Of a DNA stretch of 64,000 nucleotides, positions 1-10,839 are shown piece after piece. Position 1 is the stretch's first letter. Each line of letters starts with the position of its first letter. The position numbers were made by a program, and so were the translations under genes. The DNA is from Marinobacter confluentis (lineage in GTDB: Bacteria > Pseudomonadota > Gammaproteobacteria > Pseudomonadales > Oleiphilaceae), in NCBI RefSeq assembly GCF_004785685.1, contig NZ_SRPF01000002.1, forward strand, positions 434,001-498,000, given 5' to 3'. The notes below the pieces were generated by a model, which made no database searches, had not been told where the DNA came from, and was given only the letters and a program-made list of their open reading frames with translations.

Positions 1-1
1 A

Positions 2-151
2 TCGGCCCGGCAGTTTCTGGAGCAGTCAAAACTGTCGGTCGACGAGATCACCCGGCGCATCGGCTATGAGGATGTCAGTTCTTTCAGTCGTCTGTTCAGC
101 AAGCATACCGGCCTGGCACCGGGCGCCTACCGATCACGATTCGGCCTGTAA
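2..151 (+). CDS. AraC-family transcriptional regulator, C-terminal fragment (5' end outside window)
   Basis: The last 49 codons of a gene that begins upstream of the window. The translated end contains the second helix-turn-helix and recognition segment typical of AraC/XylS regulators: an ARQFLEQSKLSV helix, then the IGYEDVSSFSRLFSKHTG signature and a terminal G-x-YR motif (GAYRSRFGL). In this family the segment contacts DNA, while effector binding lies in the missing N-terminal part. The inducer and targets cannot be inferred from this fragment. It ends about 110 bp before the next gene, on the same strand. Confidence 0.85.
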   Translation, partial: SARQFLEQSKLSVDEITRRIGYEDVSSFSRLFSKHTGLAPGAYRSRFGL

Positions 152-261
152 GGCCCACCCCACGCGGGTTTGGCCCGGGTTATGCATCCAAGAGATTGAG
201 AGCGCCACTCAGGCTCCCGAACGTAAAGTTTACCGACAGGTGGCATGATGGGGAGACAACC

Positions 262-426
262 ATGAACACACCGATACAGCAAAGCCAGGCAGATATCCTG
301 AACCGGCTCTACACGATGAAGCAGAAGCAACTCGAACAGGCCCTCCTTCAGGGCAATTCCCTTCGCAGTCAGGTACTTGAAGCTGAAGCAAATGCCATTT
401 TTAGTGCCATGAAAAGCCTCCGCTGA
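262..426 (+). CDS. Small hypothetical protein, 54 aa
   Basis: I do not recognise a family. The start at 262 has a clear ribosome-binding site (GGGGAGA, 6 bp upstream). An in-frame ATG at 196 has none. The protein (MNTPIQQSQADIL...) is hydrophilic and rich in Q, L, A and E, predicted mostly helical, with no signal peptide or membrane segment and no cysteine. It lies between an AraC-type regulator on the same strand and a convergent CNNM protein. A small cytosolic helical protein or peptide partner is plausible, but no function is supported. Confidence 0.6.
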   Translation: MNTPIQQSQADILNRLYTMKQKQLEQALLQGNSLRSQVLEAEANAIFSAMKSLR

Positions 427-430
427 CCCG

Positions 431-454
431 TCAGGCCGGTCTTTTCAGGCCTGA
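431..454. terminator. Possible bidirectional terminator hairpin
   Basis: TCAGGCC at 431-437 pairs with GGCCTGA at 448-454 around a 10-base, T-rich loop. It lies in the very short gap between two convergent genes and overlaps the stop codon of the minus-strand one. The stem is only 7 bp with no long T run, so this is a modest candidate. Confidence 0.4.
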
Positions 455-1464
455 TATTTCTTCAGGCGGCGGCTCCAGCGCTGTTTTGCGTAGCGTCGAA
501 GGTTGGACACGTTGTCGGTTTCGTCCATGATTTCAGTGCCCAAAAGTGTCTCCAATATGTCCTCCAGCGTCACTATGCCCAGCCAGGTGCCCAATTCGTC
601 ATAGACCACTGCCAGGTGTTGCCGCTCGCGCAGCATATCGGCGAAGACGAATTCAATGTTGGTGTTGCCCTTGATCCGTTTTACCGTTCTGAGCGCCTGT
701 TTCAGGTCTTGGTCATCCGACATGCCAATAAGATCGCTGCGGTGGATGTAGCCCAGGGCTTCGCCGTCTTCGTCAATCATTGGGTAGCGGGAGAACGGCC
801 CTGCTTTGACCTTGTTGCGAAACGCCTCAACGGTGATGTCCGGCGGAATCGTTTTACACACCGTGCGTGGTGTCATTACCGCACTGACCTTGATCTCGTG
901 GAATCGGAGGACGTTCTGGATCATTCGCCTCTCGTCCTCATCCAGGGCCTGCTGGTCACGACCGATCTCTGCCAGCGCGCTTATTTCCGCACGGACATCC
1001 ACTTCTGCCTCTTTCGAACCGATCCGGCGGGTTACCATTTTTGAGAGCCAGATAAACGGCAGCAGCGATTTCATCATCAAACCCAGAATCACCGGCAAAC
1101 GGGGCGCAAGACCGCGCCAGTATTTGGCTCCGATGGTCTTTGGAATAATCTCGGAGAGAAACAGGATAGCCAGGGTCATGACCGCCGATGCCGCACCAAC
1201 CCAGGCTTCGCCAAAAACCACAGCTACCTGTGCGCCCACACCAATTGCCCCGACCGTGTGGGCAATGGTATTGAGGGTCAGAATGGCGGACAGCGGGTCA
1301 TCAATGTCGTCTTTCAGTTTTCTCAGCCGTTTGAAAAGCTTCGGGCTATCCTTTTTAAGCGAGGCAATATAACTCGGCGTAATCGATAGCAATGCCGCTT
1401 CCAGGACCGAACAGAGGAACGAGAAGCCTATGGATAGAACCGCAAACGCGATCAGTAATGTCAT
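445..1464 (-). CDS. CNNM (DUF21) transmembrane / CBS-pair protein, hemolysin-C/CorB-like
   Basis: 339 aa. Residues 1 to about 140 form the DUF21/CNNM membrane domain with several hydrophobic helices (LLIAFAVLSIGFSFLCSVLEAALL, split by charged loops) and the usual SEIIPKTIGAKY stretch. A tandem CBS pair follows at about 190-310 (VMTPRTVCKTIPPD, FSRYPMIDEDGEALGYIH, LAVVYDELGTWLGIVTLEDILE). No CorC_HlyC C-terminal domain is evident; the protein ends soon after the second CBS motif. Relatives are linked to Mg2+ or other divalent-cation transport in the inner membrane, with CBS domains sensing nucleotides. It lies downstream of fadH on the same strand with a 9-bp gap, but a functional link is not obvious. 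Confidence 0.88.
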   Translation of the reverse strand: MTLLIAFAVLSIGFSFLCSVLEAALLSITPSYIASLKKDSPKLFKRLRKLKDDIDDPLSAILTLNTIAHTVGAIGVGAQVAVVFGEAWVGAASAVMTLAILFLSEIIPKTIGAKYWRGLAPRLPVILGLMMKSLLPFIWLSKMVTRRIGSKEAEVDVRAEISALAEIGRDQQALDEDERRMIQNVLRFHEIKVSAVMTPRTVCKTIPPDITVEAFRNKVKAGPFSRYPMIDEDGEALGYIHRSDLIGMSDDQDLKQALRTVKRIKGNTNIEFVFADMLRERQHLAVVYDELGTWLGIVTLEDILETLLGTEIMDETDNVSNLRRYAKQRWSRRLKKYQA

Positions 1465-1473
1465 AAAGGTTGC

Positions 1474-3561
<2,088 letters not shown>

Positions 3562-3624
3562 TCATCAGGATGCGACATGGTAGCATAGCGGCATTAGACG
3601 AATGTATGACACGGAACCGACATT

Positions 3625-4455
3625 ATGAGCACTCGCGATTCGTTAAAGACGCAACCTGAAGAACGGGTTCAGATCAGCATCGAAGATGGCATTGCCATGG
3701 TTACGCTGAATCGGCCGGAAAAGTACAATGGCCTGGACATGCCGATGTTCAAGGCGATCACCGAGGCTGCCCGTTCGCTCAAAAAGGATCGCAGTGTCCG
3801 TGCCATCATTCTCAGTGGTGCGGGCGAGGCGTTCTGCTCCGGCCTTGATGTCAAAACCGTGTCGAAAAACCCGGTGAACTTTCTCAAACTTCTGTTCAAA
3901 CCCGGCCGCAAGATCAGCAACCTGGCGCAGGATGTGGGCTATCTATGGCGCGATGTGCCGGCCCCGGTCATCGCTGTAACCCACGGCTACTGTTTTGGCG
4001 GCGGCTTCCAGATTGCCCTGGGTGCGGATTTCCGGTTCTCCACGGCGAACTGCGAGTTTTCCATTATGGAAAGCAAGTGGGGGCTGATTCCGGACATGAG
4101 CCTGGCAGTCACCCTGCGGGAACTCATCCCCATTGATCTGGCCAAGGAACTGACAATGACCGCACGCCGGTTCAACGGCACTGAGGCCAGAGCCATGGGC
4201 CTGGTCAGCCGGGTCTGTAATGACCCCATGGCCGAGGCGCTGGCCTTTGCCCGTGAGCTTGCAGAGCGGTCACCGGATGCCGTGGCCGCCAGCAAACTAC
4301 TGTTCAACAGAACCTGGAGCGCGTCTGACAAAGAGGCTCTGGATTGGGAAACCCGCCTGCAGAAAAAGGTGATCGGCCGGGCCAACCAGCGCATTGCCAT
4401 CGCCCGGAATTCCGGCGAACCGGACAAAGCCTACCTGGATCGCCGAAACCTCTAA
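3625..4455 (+). CDS. Enoyl-CoA hydratase/isomerase (crotonase) family protein
   Basis: 276 aa, normal for the crotonase fold. The family shares an oxyanion hole formed by backbone amides. Here the CSGLDVKTVSK segment (first oxyanion loop) and HGYCFGGGFQIALGADFRF (second loop) are intact. The position equal to the first catalytic Glu of classical hydratases reads FQIALGADF, and the second region reads ESKWGLIPDMS, where an acidic residue is retained (Asp of IPD). This pattern fits isomerase or other crotonase subfamilies as well as a hydratase, so the exact substrate is open. Divergent neighbour of fadH; probably fatty acyl-CoA metabolism. Confidence 0.88.
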   Translation: MSTRDSLKTQPEERVQISIEDGIAMVTLNRPEKYNGLDMPMFKAITEAARSLKKDRSVRAIILSGAGEAFCSGLDVKTVSKNPVNFLKLLFKPGRKISNLAQDVGYLWRDVPAPVIAVTHGYCFGGGFQIALGADFRFSTANCEFSIMESKWGLIPDMSLAVTLRELIPIDLAKELTMTARRFNGTEARAMGLVSRVCNDPMAEALAFARELAERSPDAVAASKLLFNRTWSASDKEALDWETRLQKKVIGRANQRIAIARNSGEPDKAYLDRRNL

Positions 4456-4468
4456 GACTTTCATTGTC

Positions 4469-4496
4469 TTGACCTGAACCGACGGCCAAGTATTAT
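4469..4496 (+). promoter_or_regulatory. Sigma70-type promoter of the mrp operon
   Basis: TTGACC at 4469-4474 and TATTAT at 4491-4496 are separated by 16 bp, one mismatch each from the -35 and -10 consensus. They lie 55 bp upstream of the mrpA start, which has its own AGAGG ribosome-binding site. Confidence 0.65.
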
Positions 4497-4551
4497 CAGT
4501 CCGTCAATAAAACCTCTCCATCCATGAAAGAAAAACTAAAAAGAGGTTGCG

Positions 4552-7386
4552 ATGTCGCTACCGCTGGTTGTTTTATTACCTTTTCTGGGTGCCCTGGCAG
4601 CACCGCTGTTTGCCCAGGGCGGGCGCACGGCGATTGCCATAGCGTCATCCGTGCCTGCCATTATTGGTCTGGCGGCGCTCTATCCGCATTGGGCGACCCT
4701 TGCTGACGGCGGCATCGTCGAAACCAGTTATGCATGGATGCCTTCGCTGGGACTGGCGTTCAGCTTCCGTCTGGACGGGCTATCGCTGCTGTTTGCCCTG
4801 TTGATCATGATCATCGGGCTGCTGATCATTCTATACGCCCGCTATTACCTGAAGCCTTACGAAAACGTTGGCAAGTTTTACGCCCTGCTGCTGTGTTTCA
4901 AGGGCTCAATGCTCGGCATTGTGCTTTCCAGCAACCTGTTGCTGATGTTGATTTTCTGGGAACTGACCAGCCTGACTTCGTTCCTGCTGATCAGCTTCTG
5001 GACCCATAAAAAGGATGCCCGCCGGGGTGCCCGTATGGCACTGGCCGTTACCGGTGGCGGCGGCCTGGCACTGCTGGCCGGTATTCTGTTGATTGGCGAC
5101 ATTGTGGGAAGCTATGAGCTATCCGTTGTGCTTGCCTCCGGCGAGCTGATCAAGAACCACAGCCTGTACCCGATTGCGCTGACGCTCGTCCTGCTGGGTG
5201 CGTTCACCAAGTCCGCACAGTTTCCGTTCCACTTTTGGCTACCCCACGCCATGCAGGCGCCAACGCCCGTTTCCGCCTACCTTCACTCTGCAACCATGGT
5301 CAAGGCCGGCATATTCCTGATGGCCCGGCTTTACCCGGCCCTGGCGGGAACCGAGCAATGGTTCTATATGGTCAGTTTCACCGGCATGGCAACGCTGCTC
5401 ATCGGTGCCTATGTCGCCATGTTCAAGCACGACCTCAAGGGGCTGCTCGCGCATTCCACCGTCAGCCACCTCGGCCTGATAACGCTGTTGTTCGGCATGG
5501 GTACCAATCTTGCTGCGGTCGCGGCGGTATTCCATGTCATCAACCACGCTATTTTCAAGGCCTCCCTGTTCATGGCTGCCGGCATCATTGATCATGAGAC
5601 CGGTACCCGGGATATGCGCCAGATTAACGGCCTCTGGCGCTACATGCCGCACACCGCCACCCTGGCCATGGTGGCGGCTGCCTCAATGGCGGGCGTTCCG
5701 CTGCTTAATGGCTTTATCAGCAAGGAAATGTTCTTCGCTGAAGCACTGGAACTGAACCTTCCCGGCATCTGGGCCTATCTGCCGCCATTGATTGCCACCC
5801 TTGCCGGTATTTTTGCGGTGGCCTATTCGGCCCGATTTATTCACGACGTCTTCTTTAATGGCAAGCCCAAAAACCTGCCTATTTTTCCGCCCCATGAACC
5901 CCCCCGGTACATGAAAATTCCGGTGGAAATTCTGGTCTTTGCCTGCCTCGCCGTCGGCATGTTCCCTGCACTTTCCGTGGGCCCGATTCTCTTCGCTGCC
6001 GCGTCTGCGACCCTCGGCGGACCGGTTCCGGACTACAAACTTGCGGTCGCGCACGGCTTCAACCTGCCACTGCTTATGAGTTTTGCAGCATTTGCCGGTG
6101 GCCTGCTGATGTACAGCCAGCGCAAGCGCTTTTTCGCTTTTCACGAACGCTTCAAGGAAATTGACGAGAAAGCAATTTTCGAAGCCTTCGTCAGCCGGAC
6201 CTCGGAACTGGCAAACGGCATTACCGCGCGCATCGAGAACGGTTCGCTTCAGCGCTACGCCATGCTCCTGGTAGCCAGCGTTATCGCGGTTGCCGTCGTT
6301 CCATTGACGACCATGGGTATTTCAATCGGCTCCAACGGCCTGTCCCCAGCGGACTGGCCAACCCTGATTGGCATCGCGGTACTGGTCGTCTGTGCGCTGG
6401 CAACCGCAGCGTTGCATCGCAACCGGTTCTACGCACTTGTGCTTTTGAGCGTGGTCGGCCTGATGGTTTCCCTGGGCTTTGCCCGCTTCTCCGCTCCGGA
6501 TCTGGCCATGACGCAGCTTTCAGTGGAAGTGGTCACCATCGTGCTGCTGATGCTCGCGCTTTATTACATGCCGGCCTGGACCCCGATAGAGACGCCGGCG
6601 GGCCGCCGTACCCGGGACATACTGATCGCCGGTGCAGCTGGCCTGGGCATGACACTGGTAACGCTCGCAATGCTGACCCAGCCGTTTACCTCAATTTCTG
6701 ATTTCTTCCTGGAAAACAGTAAACCCGGCGGCGGTGGCACCAACGTGGTCAACGTGATTCTGGTGGATTTCCGGGGCTTCGATACCCTGGGTGAGATTGC
6801 AGTGCTGGGCATCGCTGCCCTTGGCATCTTTGCCATGTTGCGGAACACCGCCATGACGCCACCGAGCACCGACAGCCTTGGCAATGTCTGGTCCAGGGAC
6901 GCCTACCCGATGATGCTCCAGCAGGTGGCGCGGCCCATGTTGCCGCTGGCACTGATGATTTCCGCCTATATTTTCCTGCGCGGGCACAACCTGCCCGGCG
7001 GTGGATTTATCGCGGGGCTGATTACAGCCATTGCCCTGATTCTGCAATATGTCGCCAACGGCATGTCCTGGACCCAGGACCGTATTTCAGTGAAGTACCA
7101 CAACGTGATCGGCCTGGGCTTGCTGTTTGCGGTTATTGCCGGCGCCGGCAGTTTTGCCTTCGGCTACCCGTTCCTGACATCCACGTTCGACTACATTTCC
7201 TGGCCGGTTGTCGGCAAGTTTGAAGTGGCATCCGCGCTGGTGTTCGACCTGGGAGTCTATCTGGCCGTTATCGGCGCGACCCTGCTGGCACTGGTAAGTA
7301 TTGGCCGGCTGTCGCCCCATTCCGCGATTACCAGCCGGTCGGAGCACCAGGCCACAGTGAACAACGAACAAGGGGAGAGCCACTGA
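4552..7386 (+). CDS. Na+/H+ antiporter Mrp/Mnh subunit A fused to subunit B
   Basis: 944 aa. Residues 1 to about 780 are MrpA: an NuoL-like core of many transmembrane helices with conserved ion-path motifs (FWELTSLTSFLLI, GAFTKSAQFPFHFWLP, HSATMVKAGIFL), followed by the MrpA-specific C-terminal helices. Residues from about 790 to the end are an MnhB domain (FLRGHNLPGGGFIAGL). A/B fusion is the arrangement of the 'group 2' six-gene Mrp operons (mrpAB-C-D-E-F-G). The complex exchanges cytoplasmic Na+ (or K+) for protons and supports alkali and salt tolerance in the inner membrane. The stop overlaps the start of mrpC as TGATG, indicating translational coupling. Confidence 0.95.
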   Translation: MSLPLVVLLPFLGALAAPLFAQGGRTAIAIASSVPAIIGLAALYPHWATLADGGIVETSYAWMPSLGLAFSFRLDGLSLLFALLIMIIGLLIILYARYYLKPYENVGKFYALLLCFKGSMLGIVLSSNLLLMLIFWELTSLTSFLLISFWTHKKDARRGARMALAVTGGGGLALLAGILLIGDIVGSYELSVVLASGELIKNHSLYPIALTLVLLGAFTKSAQFPFHFWLPHAMQAPTPVSAYLHSATMVKAGIFLMARLYPALAGTEQWFYMVSFTGMATLLIGAYVAMFKHDLKGLLAHSTVSHLGLITLLFGMGTNLAAVAAVFHVINHAIFKASLFMAAGIIDHETGTRDMRQINGLWRYMPHTATLAMVAAASMAGVPLLNGFISKEMFFAEALELNLPGIWAYLPPLIATLAGIFAVAYSARFIHDVFFNGKPKNLPIFPPHEPPRYMKIPVEILVFACLAVGMFPALSVGPILFAAASATLGGPVPDYKLAVAHGFNLPLLMSFAAFAGGLLMYSQRKRFFAFHERFKEIDEKAIFEAFVSRTSELANGITARIENGSLQRYAMLLVASVIAVAVVPLTTMGISIGSNGLSPADWPTLIGIAVLVVCALATAALHRNRFYALVLLSVVGLMVSLGFARFSAPDLAMTQLSVEVVTIVLLMLALYYMPAWTPIETPAGRRTRDILIAGAAGLGMTLVTLAMLTQPFTSISDFFLENSKPGGGGTNVVNVILVDFRGFDTLGEIAVLGIAALGIFAMLRNTAMTPPSTDSLGNVWSRDAYPMMLQQVARPMLPLALMISAYIFLRGHNLPGGGFIAGLITAIALILQYVANGMSWTQDRISVKYHNVIGLGLLFAVIAGAGSFAFGYPFLTSTFDYISWPVVGKFEVASALVFDLGVYLAVIGATLLALVSIGRLSPHSAITSRSEHQATVNNEQGESH

Positions 7387-7766
7387 TGGAGCTGGCATTC
7401 GCAATCGTCATTGGCGCACTGACCGCGTCCGGTGTGTACCTGTTACTCAGAGCCCGAACCTTTCCCGTGGTGATGGGCCTGACGCTACTTTCCTACGGCG
7501 TTAATCTGTTCCTGTTCTCATCCGGGCGCCTGGCAACCGGTGGCCAGCCAATCATTGGCAGCACCGAGGCCTATTCCGACCCACTGCCCCAGGCACTGGT
7601 TCTGACCGCCATTGTTATCGGCTTCGCGATGACCGCGTTTGTGGTTGTACTGTCGCTGCGCAGCCTTGCGGACCACAGTGATGACCATGTTGATGGCAAG
7701 GTCTCGGATAGCGTTGAGCCAGAGAAGACTGAAGGCGAAACCGGGCGGGAGGACGCCAAATCATGA
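7386..7766 (+). CDS. Na+/H+ antiporter Mrp/Mnh subunit C
   Basis: 126 aa, three hydrophobic helices, homologous to NuoK of complex I. The central helix carries VVMGLTLLSYGVNLFLFSSGR, in the position of the NuoK/MrpC motif. A hydrophilic acidic tail (about residues 95-126, rich in D, E and K) follows the last helix. The start overlaps the end of mrpA by one base and the end overlaps mrpD by 4 bases, so it belongs to one translationally coupled operon. MrpC is a membrane subunit needed for cation/proton exchange. Confidence 0.93.
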   Translation: MELAFAIVIGALTASGVYLLLRARTFPVVMGLTLLSYGVNLFLFSSGRLATGGQPIIGSTEAYSDPLPQALVLTAIVIGFAMTAFVVVLSLRSLADHSDDHVDGKVSDSVEPEKTEGETGREDAKS

Positions 7767-9277
7767 ACCACTGGCTGATTGCGCCGATTCTTATACCTCT
7801 GGTGGGTGGCATCCTGCAGGCTTTCATGGGGTACGCGCCCATTGCACTGCGCCGCACCCTGGGTATCGCAACCACAACACTGACCCTGGCCTCCGCGATT
7901 TTGCTGATGGGGCTGGCCAACGATGATAGCTACCGGCTCTACGCCTTTGGTAACTGGCAGCCGCCGTTCGGCATTGTGATGGTTCTCGACCGCCTGGCCG
8001 CTCTGATGCTGGTGTTGACGTCGGTGCTTGCCCTGTTCGCCCACATCTATTCCCTGGGCGGTGCTGACGGCAACAACCGTCAGTTTCACGGGCTTTTCCT
8101 GTTCCAGCTGCTGGGCCTGAACATCGCCTTCCTGACCGGCGACCTGTTCAACCTGTTTGTAGCCTTCGAGGTGTTGCTGATCGCCTCCTACGGCCTGCTG
8201 ATGCACGGCGAGGGCAAAAACCGCACGGTACCGGGGCTGCATTACGTTGTGCTGAACCTGGTGGGGTCGGCCATTTTCCTGATCAGTGTTGGCATGATCT
8301 ACAGCGTGACCGGCACCCTAAACATGGCTGATCTGGCCCAGAAAATTCCTCAGGTCGCCCCGGGAAATCTGCCTATAGTGCAGGCCGGCGGCATGATGCT
8401 GCTGGTGGTCTTCGGGCTGAAAGCGGCCATTCTGCCCCTGTGCTTCTGGCTGCCAAGCGCCTACGCCAATGCCACGGCGCCGGTAGCGGCGCTGTTCGCC
8501 ATCATGACCAAGGTCGGCATTTACGCCATTATCCGGGTCTGCAATCTGATTTTCGGCGAACAGGCCGGAGATCTTTCAGGTCTGGGCATGGACTGGCTGT
8601 TCCCACTGGCGCTGATCACTCTGGTGATGGGCGTGATAGGCGCGCTGGGAGCCACCAATCTGAGAAAACTCTTTGCCTGGCAGGTCATTATCTCGGTGGG
8701 CACCCTTCTGGCGGCGATTTCCCTGAACTCGGAAAGGGGGACCTCAGCGGCACTGTTTTACCTGGTCAACACCACCTGGGTAGTGGGCGGCCTGTTCCTG
8801 CTGGCCGATCTGATTTCAGGCCAGAGAGGCACAGCATCCGATCAGATCGTAACCGCCCCACGAATGCGGAACCGCACGTTTCTGAGTGTGCTTTACCTGG
8901 TCGGCGCGGTCGCTGCTGCCGGGCTGCCGCCGCTGAGTGGCTTTTTTGCCAAGCTGCTGATTCTTGATTCGGCGGTGCCTGGCACGGTACGGACCTGGTT
9001 ATGGCTGGTCATGCTGGTCGGCAGTTTCTTTACGCTGATTGCCTACAGCCGCGCCGGCAGCATTGTTTTCTGGCGCAACGTCGAAGGCCACCTGGAGGAG
9101 CCGCGAAAACTCACCGGCACCATTGCCGTACCTGCCAGTGCGCTGATCGCACTGAGCCTGGTGATCGTGGTTCTGGCCGAGCCATTGAGCCGCTATGTAG
9201 ACAGCACCGCTGCCCAACTGCATAACCCGGCGGCCTATATCGAAGTTCTCAAAACCCCGATGGTTGAGGAGAAGTAA
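7763..9277 (+). CDS. Na+/H+ antiporter Mrp/Mnh subunit D
   Basis: 504 aa, about 14 predicted transmembrane helices, homologous to the NuoM/NuoN antiporter-like subunits of complex I. The expected motifs are present: FNLFVAFEVLLIASYGLL, with the conserved Glu of the fifth helix, and KAAILPLCFWLPSAYANA, with the conserved Lys and LP bend, then FAIMTKVGIYAI. MrpD together with MrpA forms the ion- and proton-conducting core. The start overlaps mrpC (ATGA type); the gap to mrpE is 2 bp. Confidence 0.94.
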   Translation: MNHWLIAPILIPLVGGILQAFMGYAPIALRRTLGIATTTLTLASAILLMGLANDDSYRLYAFGNWQPPFGIVMVLDRLAALMLVLTSVLALFAHIYSLGGADGNNRQFHGLFLFQLLGLNIAFLTGDLFNLFVAFEVLLIASYGLLMHGEGKNRTVPGLHYVVLNLVGSAIFLISVGMIYSVTGTLNMADLAQKIPQVAPGNLPIVQAGGMMLLVVFGLKAAILPLCFWLPSAYANATAPVAALFAIMTKVGIYAIIRVCNLIFGEQAGDLSGLGMDWLFPLALITLVMGVIGALGATNLRKLFAWQVIISVGTLLAAISLNSERGTSAALFYLVNTTWVVGGLFLLADLISGQRGTASDQIVTAPRMRNRTFLSVLYLVGAVAAAGLPPLSGFFAKLLILDSAVPGTVRTWLWLVMLVGSFFTLIAYSRAGSIVFWRNVEGHLEEPRKLTGTIAVPASALIALSLVIVVLAEPLSRYVDSTAAQLHNPAAYIEVLKTPMVEEK

Positions 9278-9279
9278 CC

Positions 9280-9768
9280 ATGCTGGATCGACTGACCTTC
9301 CCCCAGCCCTACCTCAGCCTGCTGCTGTTTATTGTGTGGCAGTTCCTCAGCAATGGCGTTTCCGGGGCAAGCATCGTCATGGGTCTTATTCTGGCGTGGC
9401 TGATTCCCCAGATTACCCGCGGTTTCTGGCCGGAGCGCCGCGCTTTCGTCAACGCCTGGAAGCTGCCCGGCTATATCGGCATCGTACTGCTGGATATCGT
9501 GGTTGCCAGCGTCAGTGTCGCAAAGCTGATTCTGGGTGGGCGTGAACCAAAATCCATTTTCGTATCCTACCCGCTGGAGCTGGAACACCCGCTGGCCATT
9601 GCCATTCTGGCCAGCACCATTTCCCTGACCCCGGGTACCGTCAGCGCAGACGTCAGCGACGACAACAAGCTGCTACTGATTCACGCGCTGGATGCCGACA
9701 ATGCTGATGAGGTAATCAGCAGCATCCGTGAGCGCTATGAACGCCGCCTGAAGGAGATGTTTCAATGA
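9280..9768 (+). CDS. Na+/H+ antiporter Mrp/Mnh subunit E
   Basis: 162 aa. Three hydrophobic segments near the N-terminus are followed by a soluble alpha/beta domain with ISLTPGTVSADVSDD, the MrpE signature, and a charged C-terminus (RERYERRLKEMF). MrpE has no complex I counterpart; it is thought to stabilise the Mrp complex at the membrane. Its ribosome-binding site (GAGGAG) lies in the end of mrpD. Its stop overlaps the start of mrpF by 4 bp. Confidence 0.92.
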   Translation: MLDRLTFPQPYLSLLLFIVWQFLSNGVSGASIVMGLILAWLIPQITRGFWPERRAFVNAWKLPGYIGIVLLDIVVASVSVAKLILGGREPKSIFVSYPLELEHPLAIAILASTISLTPGTVSADVSDDNKLLLIHALDADNADEVISSIRERYERRLKEMFQ

Positions 9769-10034
9769 TGACCATCGCGCTACAGATAACCATTGGCATG
9801 GTCGTCATTGCGGCCCTGCTCAACGTCTATCGCCTGATCAAGGGACCGGACGCGCCGGACCGGGTGCTGGCTCTGGACACGCTGTACATCAACGCTATCG
9901 GCCTGATTATCCTGCTGGGCATTACCCTGGGCACCCGGCTCTATCTGGAATCAGCCCTGCTGATTGCGGTCATGGGCTTTGTCGGCACCGTTGCCCTGGC
10001 CAAGTATCTCAAGCGCGGCAGCGTGATCGAATAA
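9765..10034 (+). CDS. Na+/H+ antiporter Mrp/Mnh subunit F
   Basis: 89 aa with three transmembrane helices. The GPDAPDRVLALDTL motif after helix one is the MrpF signature (conserved Asp residues near the membrane face). It begins MMT; either Met could be the start. Overlap with mrpE and an 18-bp gap to mrpG place it in the same transcript. Confidence 0.92.
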   Translation: MMTIALQITIGMVVIAALLNVYRLIKGPDAPDRVLALDTLYINAIGLIILLGITLGTRLYLESALLIAVMGFVGTVALAKYLKRGSVIE

Positions 10035-10052
10035 TCATCGGAGGCACTCATC

Positions 10053-10385
10053 ATGAGTACGATCGCAGAGTACGCCATTGTCATCCTGTTGCTGACCGGC
10101 GGTTTTTTCACCCTGGTCGGCGCCATTGGCCTCGCCCGGCTGCCGGATTTTTACAGCCGTCTGCATGGGCCAACAAAGGCAACAACCGTAGGCATCGGTT
10201 CTATTGTCATGGCCTCGGTGGTGTTTTTCAGTACCCGGGGCGAGGGTATCGGTATCTCTGAAGTACTGATTGTGGTGTTCCTGTTCATTACGGCACCGGT
10301 CAGTGCCAATATCATGGCCAAGGCCGCCATGCACATGGGTATCGATCCGGCCAAAGGGACACGCGGCCATCCCTGGGATCAATAA
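10053..10385 (+). CDS. Na+/H+ antiporter Mrp/Mnh subunit G (last gene of the operon)
   Basis: 110 aa, three transmembrane helices, with the MrpG/PhaG motif IGLARLPDFYSRLHGPTKAT between helices one and two and APVSANIMAKAAMHMG in the last. A clear ribosome-binding site (GGAGG) precedes the ATG. The operon therefore has six genes, mrpAB-C-D-E-F-G, and the reading ends at a GC-rich hairpin just downstream. Confidence 0.92.
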   Translation: MSTIAEYAIVILLLTGGFFTLVGAIGLARLPDFYSRLHGPTKATTVGIGSIVMASVVFFSTRGEGIGISEVLIVVFLFITAPVSANIMAKAAMHMGIDPAKGTRGHPWDQ

Positions 10386-10398
10386 CCGGAATCCATCA

Positions 10399-10419
10399 GG
10401 CGCCGTCGCAAACGGCGCC
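10399..10419 (+). terminator. Hairpin after the mrp operon, possible terminator
   Basis: GGCGCCGT (10399-10406) and ACGGCGCC (10412-10419) form a perfect 8-bp stem with a 5-base loop, 13 bp after the mrpG stop. The following bases are CAAAATTTG, so the T tract is poor; it may terminate weakly or mainly protect the 3' end. Confidence 0.5.
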
Positions 10420-10431
10420 CAAAATTTGTCA

Positions 10432-10459
10432 TTGGAAGTGCATAAAATTCCCGTATAGT
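10432..10459 (+). promoter_or_regulatory. Probable promoter of ppnP
   Basis: TTGGAA (10432-10437) and TATAGT (10454-10459) with a 16-bp spacer, 31 bp before the ppnP start codon. The -10 is one mismatch from consensus; the -35 is weaker. Confidence 0.5.
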
Positions 10460-10490
10460 GGGCATCCTCATTTTTTCAGGAGCCTGACAC

Positions 10491-10772
10491 ATGCTAAAAG
10501 TAAACGAATATTTTGACGGCCGGGCCAAGTCCATTTCCTTCCAGTCCGCCACCCTGCCCGCCACCGTTGGCGTCATCAGCCCGGGCGAATACGAATTCGG
10601 CACCAACAAGCGCGAAACCATGACCGTACTTAGCGGCGTTCTGACCGTACTGCTGCCGGGTATGGACGAATGGATGACCTATGGCGCGGGCGAGTTTTTT
10701 GAAGTGGCCGGCCAGGCCAGTTTCAAGGCAAAAACCGACGTCGACACCGCCTACCTTTGTACCTATCAGTAA
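10491..10772 (+). CDS. ppnP: Pyrimidine/purine nucleoside phosphorylase PpnP (YaiE/DUF1255)
   Basis: 93 aa, the standard length of this small cupin-fold enzyme. It phosphorolyses several nucleosides to base plus ribose 1-phosphate in the cytoplasm. Diagnostic stretches are VNEYFDGRAKSISFQ at the N-terminus, PATVGVISPGEYEFGT, KRETMTVLSGVLTVLLPG and the final FKAKTDVDTAYLCTY. It appears to be a single-gene transcript with its own promoter and an AGGAG ribosome-binding site, between mrpG and an acyl-CoA ligase. Confidence 0.93.
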   Translation: MLKVNEYFDGRAKSISFQSATLPATVGVISPGEYEFGTNKRETMTVLSGVLTVLLPGMDEWMTYGAGEFFEVAGQASFKAKTDVDTAYLCTYQ

Positions 10773-10839
10773 AGCTCGATCTGTGGCAGATTAGTCCCTC
10801 TTCTCCAATAAAACCAACAAGCGAGAAAGAGGGACAGTC

